Source of the DNA: Actinomycetes bacterium
GTDB taxonomy: Bacteria > Actinomycetota > Acidimicrobiia > Acidimicrobiales > Palsa-688
Direction of reading: 5' to 3'
DNA: 7,617 nt
Assembly: GCA_021816565.1 (NCBI GenBank)
Contig: JAKAXN010000219.1
Coordinates: forward strand, 1 to 7,617
In this document: positions 6,117 to 7,617 of the stretch, in pieces
Layout: every line of letters begins with the position of its first letter
Numbering within the stretch: the first letter of the stretch is position 1
The notes under the pieces: model-generated
What the model saw: the letters and a program-made list of their open reading frames with translations, nothing else
What the model was told of the DNA's origin: nothing
The model's database searches: none
Position numbers and translations under genes: made by a program

Positions 6117-7617
6117 ATGCATGACAACCCGGCTCCCGGGGAGCAGCACGCCTCCTGGTCCGAGGGGATCACCGGCAAGAAGCACAGCCGCCGGAAGTTC
6201 CTCGGCATCCTTGTAGCCGCTCCGGTCCTGGTCACCGCAGCCCAGCTGGAGTCCCGCCTCCCGGCGGCGGCCAAGACCCTGGACCTCGGCGGCCTGCTGG
6301 GCTCGACCACCCCGACCGGGCTCAAGCCCATCCCGTCGGCCCCGCAGCTGGCCGACATCGCCGACCTCGGAGAGCTGCTGATCCTGGCCTGCCAGCCCAC
6401 TGACGGGCTGATCAAGGTGGTGGTGGGGAAGGACGGCAAGGTGCTGTTCAACATGCCCCGGGAGGAGAACGGCCAGGGCATCAGCACCGGCGTGGCCATG
6501 CTCATCGCCGACGAGATGGACGTCCCGCTCGACGACGTCATCGTCACCCTGGCCGACGCCGAGCCGGCCCTGCTGTTCAACCAGATCACCGGCGGGTCCT
6601 CGACCATGCGGACCCTCTACCAGCCGGTCCGCACCGCAGCCGCCCTGGCCCGCCAGCAGCTGGTCCAGGCGGCGGCCCGCAAGTGGGGCGTGTCGGCCGG
6701 ATCGCTCAGCGTGTCGGCCGGCGTGGTGCACGGCCCCGGTGGCCGGACCGCCACCTTCGGCGAGCTGTCCCCGCTGGCTGCCAGTTCGACCACCCAGTCG
6801 GTGCAGGCCACCCCCAAGGACCCCTCCCAGTACAAGCTGGTGGGCACCCGGGTGCCCCAGCGGGCCGCCCGGGACATCATCACCGGCAAGCAGCAGTACG
6901 CCACCGACCTCAACGTGCCCGGGGCGCTGCCCACCATGGTCCGTCGGGCCCCGGTGCAGAAGGGCGTGCTGAAGAGCTTCGACAACAAGGCCGAGATCCT
7001 GGCCATGCCCGGGATCCAGACGGTGGCCGCGCTGCCCTTCGGGGTGGCCGTCCGGGGCGACACCTTCGGCCAGGTAATCGACGCCGTCAACGCGGTCAAG
7101 GCCACCTGGGAGCCCGGCCCGGTGTCGGAAAATCTGGACGACCAGGCCATCTTCGACCAGCTGAAGGCCTCGGCCCTGCCCCTGGCGGTGCCGGACCTGC
7201 CCAACCTGCCGGTCGGCGACATCAAGAGCATCGACCTGGACTTCGAGTGGGCCTACGTCAACCACGCCCCACTCGAGCCCAACGTGGCCATCGCCGACGT
7301 CCGCCGGGACCGGGCCGAGATCTGGAGCCCGCTGCAGAACCCCATCGTGCTCCTGCAGCAGGTGGCCCAGATGGCGGGACTTCCGCAGAACGACGTCACC
7401 GTCCACGTCACCCGGGGCGGCGGTTCGTTCGGCCGGACCCTGTTCTTCGACGCGGCCATCGAGGCGGCCGAGATCTCCAAGGCCATGGGTAAGCCGGTCA
7501 AGCTGATGTGGCACCGCACCAACGACATGCGCCAGAGCCGGGGCCATCCCCCCACCTACCACCGGCTGCGGGCCACCGTGGCCGGGGGCTCGGTGCTCAG
7601 CTACGAGCAGCGGGTCT
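6117..7617 (+). CDS. Tat-exported molybdopterin-binding hydroxylase large subunit, IorB-type (3' end outside window)
   Basis: The reading frame stays open for 500 codons to the window edge; full-length relatives are about 700-750 residues. The N-terminus carries a twin-arginine signal, 'HSRRKFLG' (23-30) followed by a hydrophobic 'ILVAAPVLVTAAQ' (31-43), so the folded enzyme should be exported. The mature part follows isoquinoline 1-oxidoreductase beta subunits of the xanthine dehydrogenase superfamily: 'ENGQGISTGVAMLIADEM' (117-134), 'ITGGSSTMR' (157-165), 'RKWGVSAGSLSV' (188-199), 'DIITGKQQYATDLNVPGALPTMV' region (253-275), 'YVNHAPLEPNV' (380-390), and the Mo-site glycine motif 'RGGGSFGRTLF' (433-443). 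These enzymes hydroxylate N-heterocycles or aldehydes using water and pass electrons to a [2Fe-2S] subunit and often a cytochrome. No such partner is visible. The catalytic Glu near the C-terminus is outside the window. The substrate is unknown. Confidence 0.88.
   Translation, partial: MHDNPAPGEQHASWSEGITGKKHSRRKFLGILVAAPVLVTAAQLESRLPAAAKTLDLGGLLGSTTPTGLKPIPSAPQLADIADLGELLILACQPTDGLIKVVVGKDGKVLFNMPREENGQGISTGVAMLIADEMDVPLDDVIVTLADAEPALLFNQITGGSSTMRTLYQPVRTAAALARQQLVQAAARKWGVSAGSLSVSAGVVHGPGGRTATFGELSPLAASSTTQSVQATPKDPSQYKLVGTRVPQRAARDIITGKQQYATDLNVPGALPTMVRRAPVQKGVLKSFDNKAEILAMPGIQTVAALPFGVAVRGDTFGQVIDAVNAVKATWEPGPVSENLDDQAIFDQLKASALPLAVPDLPNLPVGDIKSIDLDFEWAYVNHAPLEPNVAIADVRRDRAEIWSPLQNPIVLLQQVAQMAGLPQNDVTVHVTRGGGSFGRTLFFDAAIEAAEISKAMGKPVKLMWHRTNDMRQSRGHPPTYHRLRATVAGGSVLSYEQRV

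Noticed and set aside
4928..6124. 398-residue + frame inside the histidine kinase
   Set aside because: Its product is Arg/Gly/Pro-rich, while the other frame carries every histidine-kinase motif.
6096..7562. 488-residue open frame on the - strand opposite the molybdopterin oxidase
   Set aside because: The + strand encodes a clear IorB-type protein throughout. The antisense product is rich in Gly, His, Val and Asp with no recognisable domain, as expected from the complement of GC-rich codons.

Overview
The window is very GC-rich, with third codon positions almost always G or C, GTG starts and overlapping genes. All supported genes lie on the + strand. This suggests a high-GC actinobacterium; a lineage such as Acidimicrobiia is plausible, but no marker gene here fixes the taxonomy. 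I see no RNA genes, transposons, CRISPR arrays or integration sites.

Region 1 (1-994) holds the 3' end of a low-molecular-weight protein tyrosine phosphatase gene, overlapped by 38 nt by a complete fructosamine/ribulosamine-3-kinase family gene. Both families have known links to repair of glycated proteins, so the pair reads as a protein (or small amine) deglycation unit.

Region 2 (1053-6059) is a tight four-gene operon: a stand-alone receiver response regulator, a membrane-anchored HEAT-repeat protein, a membrane-embedded processive family 2 glycosyltransferase, and a CHASE3-HAMP-GAF hybrid-input sensor histidine kinase. Successive genes are separated by 2 nt, then overlap by 4 nt (ATGA), then overlap by 4 nt (GTGA). 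The two signalling proteins bracket the glycosyltransferase and its HEAT partner, and the regulator has no DNA-binding domain. The simplest reading is a post-translational switch: an envelope signal sensed by the kinase is relayed through the receiver, perhaps via the HEAT scaffold, to control synthesis of a surface polysaccharide. The polymer and the signal cannot be read from sequence. This is the most interesting part of the window.

Region 3 (6060-7617) begins with a 57-nt, AT-richer gap containing three CTAG tetranucleotides. It is followed by the first 500 codons of a Tat-exported molybdopterin hydroxylase large subunit of the isoquinoline 1-oxidoreductase beta (IorB) type, cut by the window end. 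It is probably a separate transcription unit, and its iron-sulfur partner is not in view.
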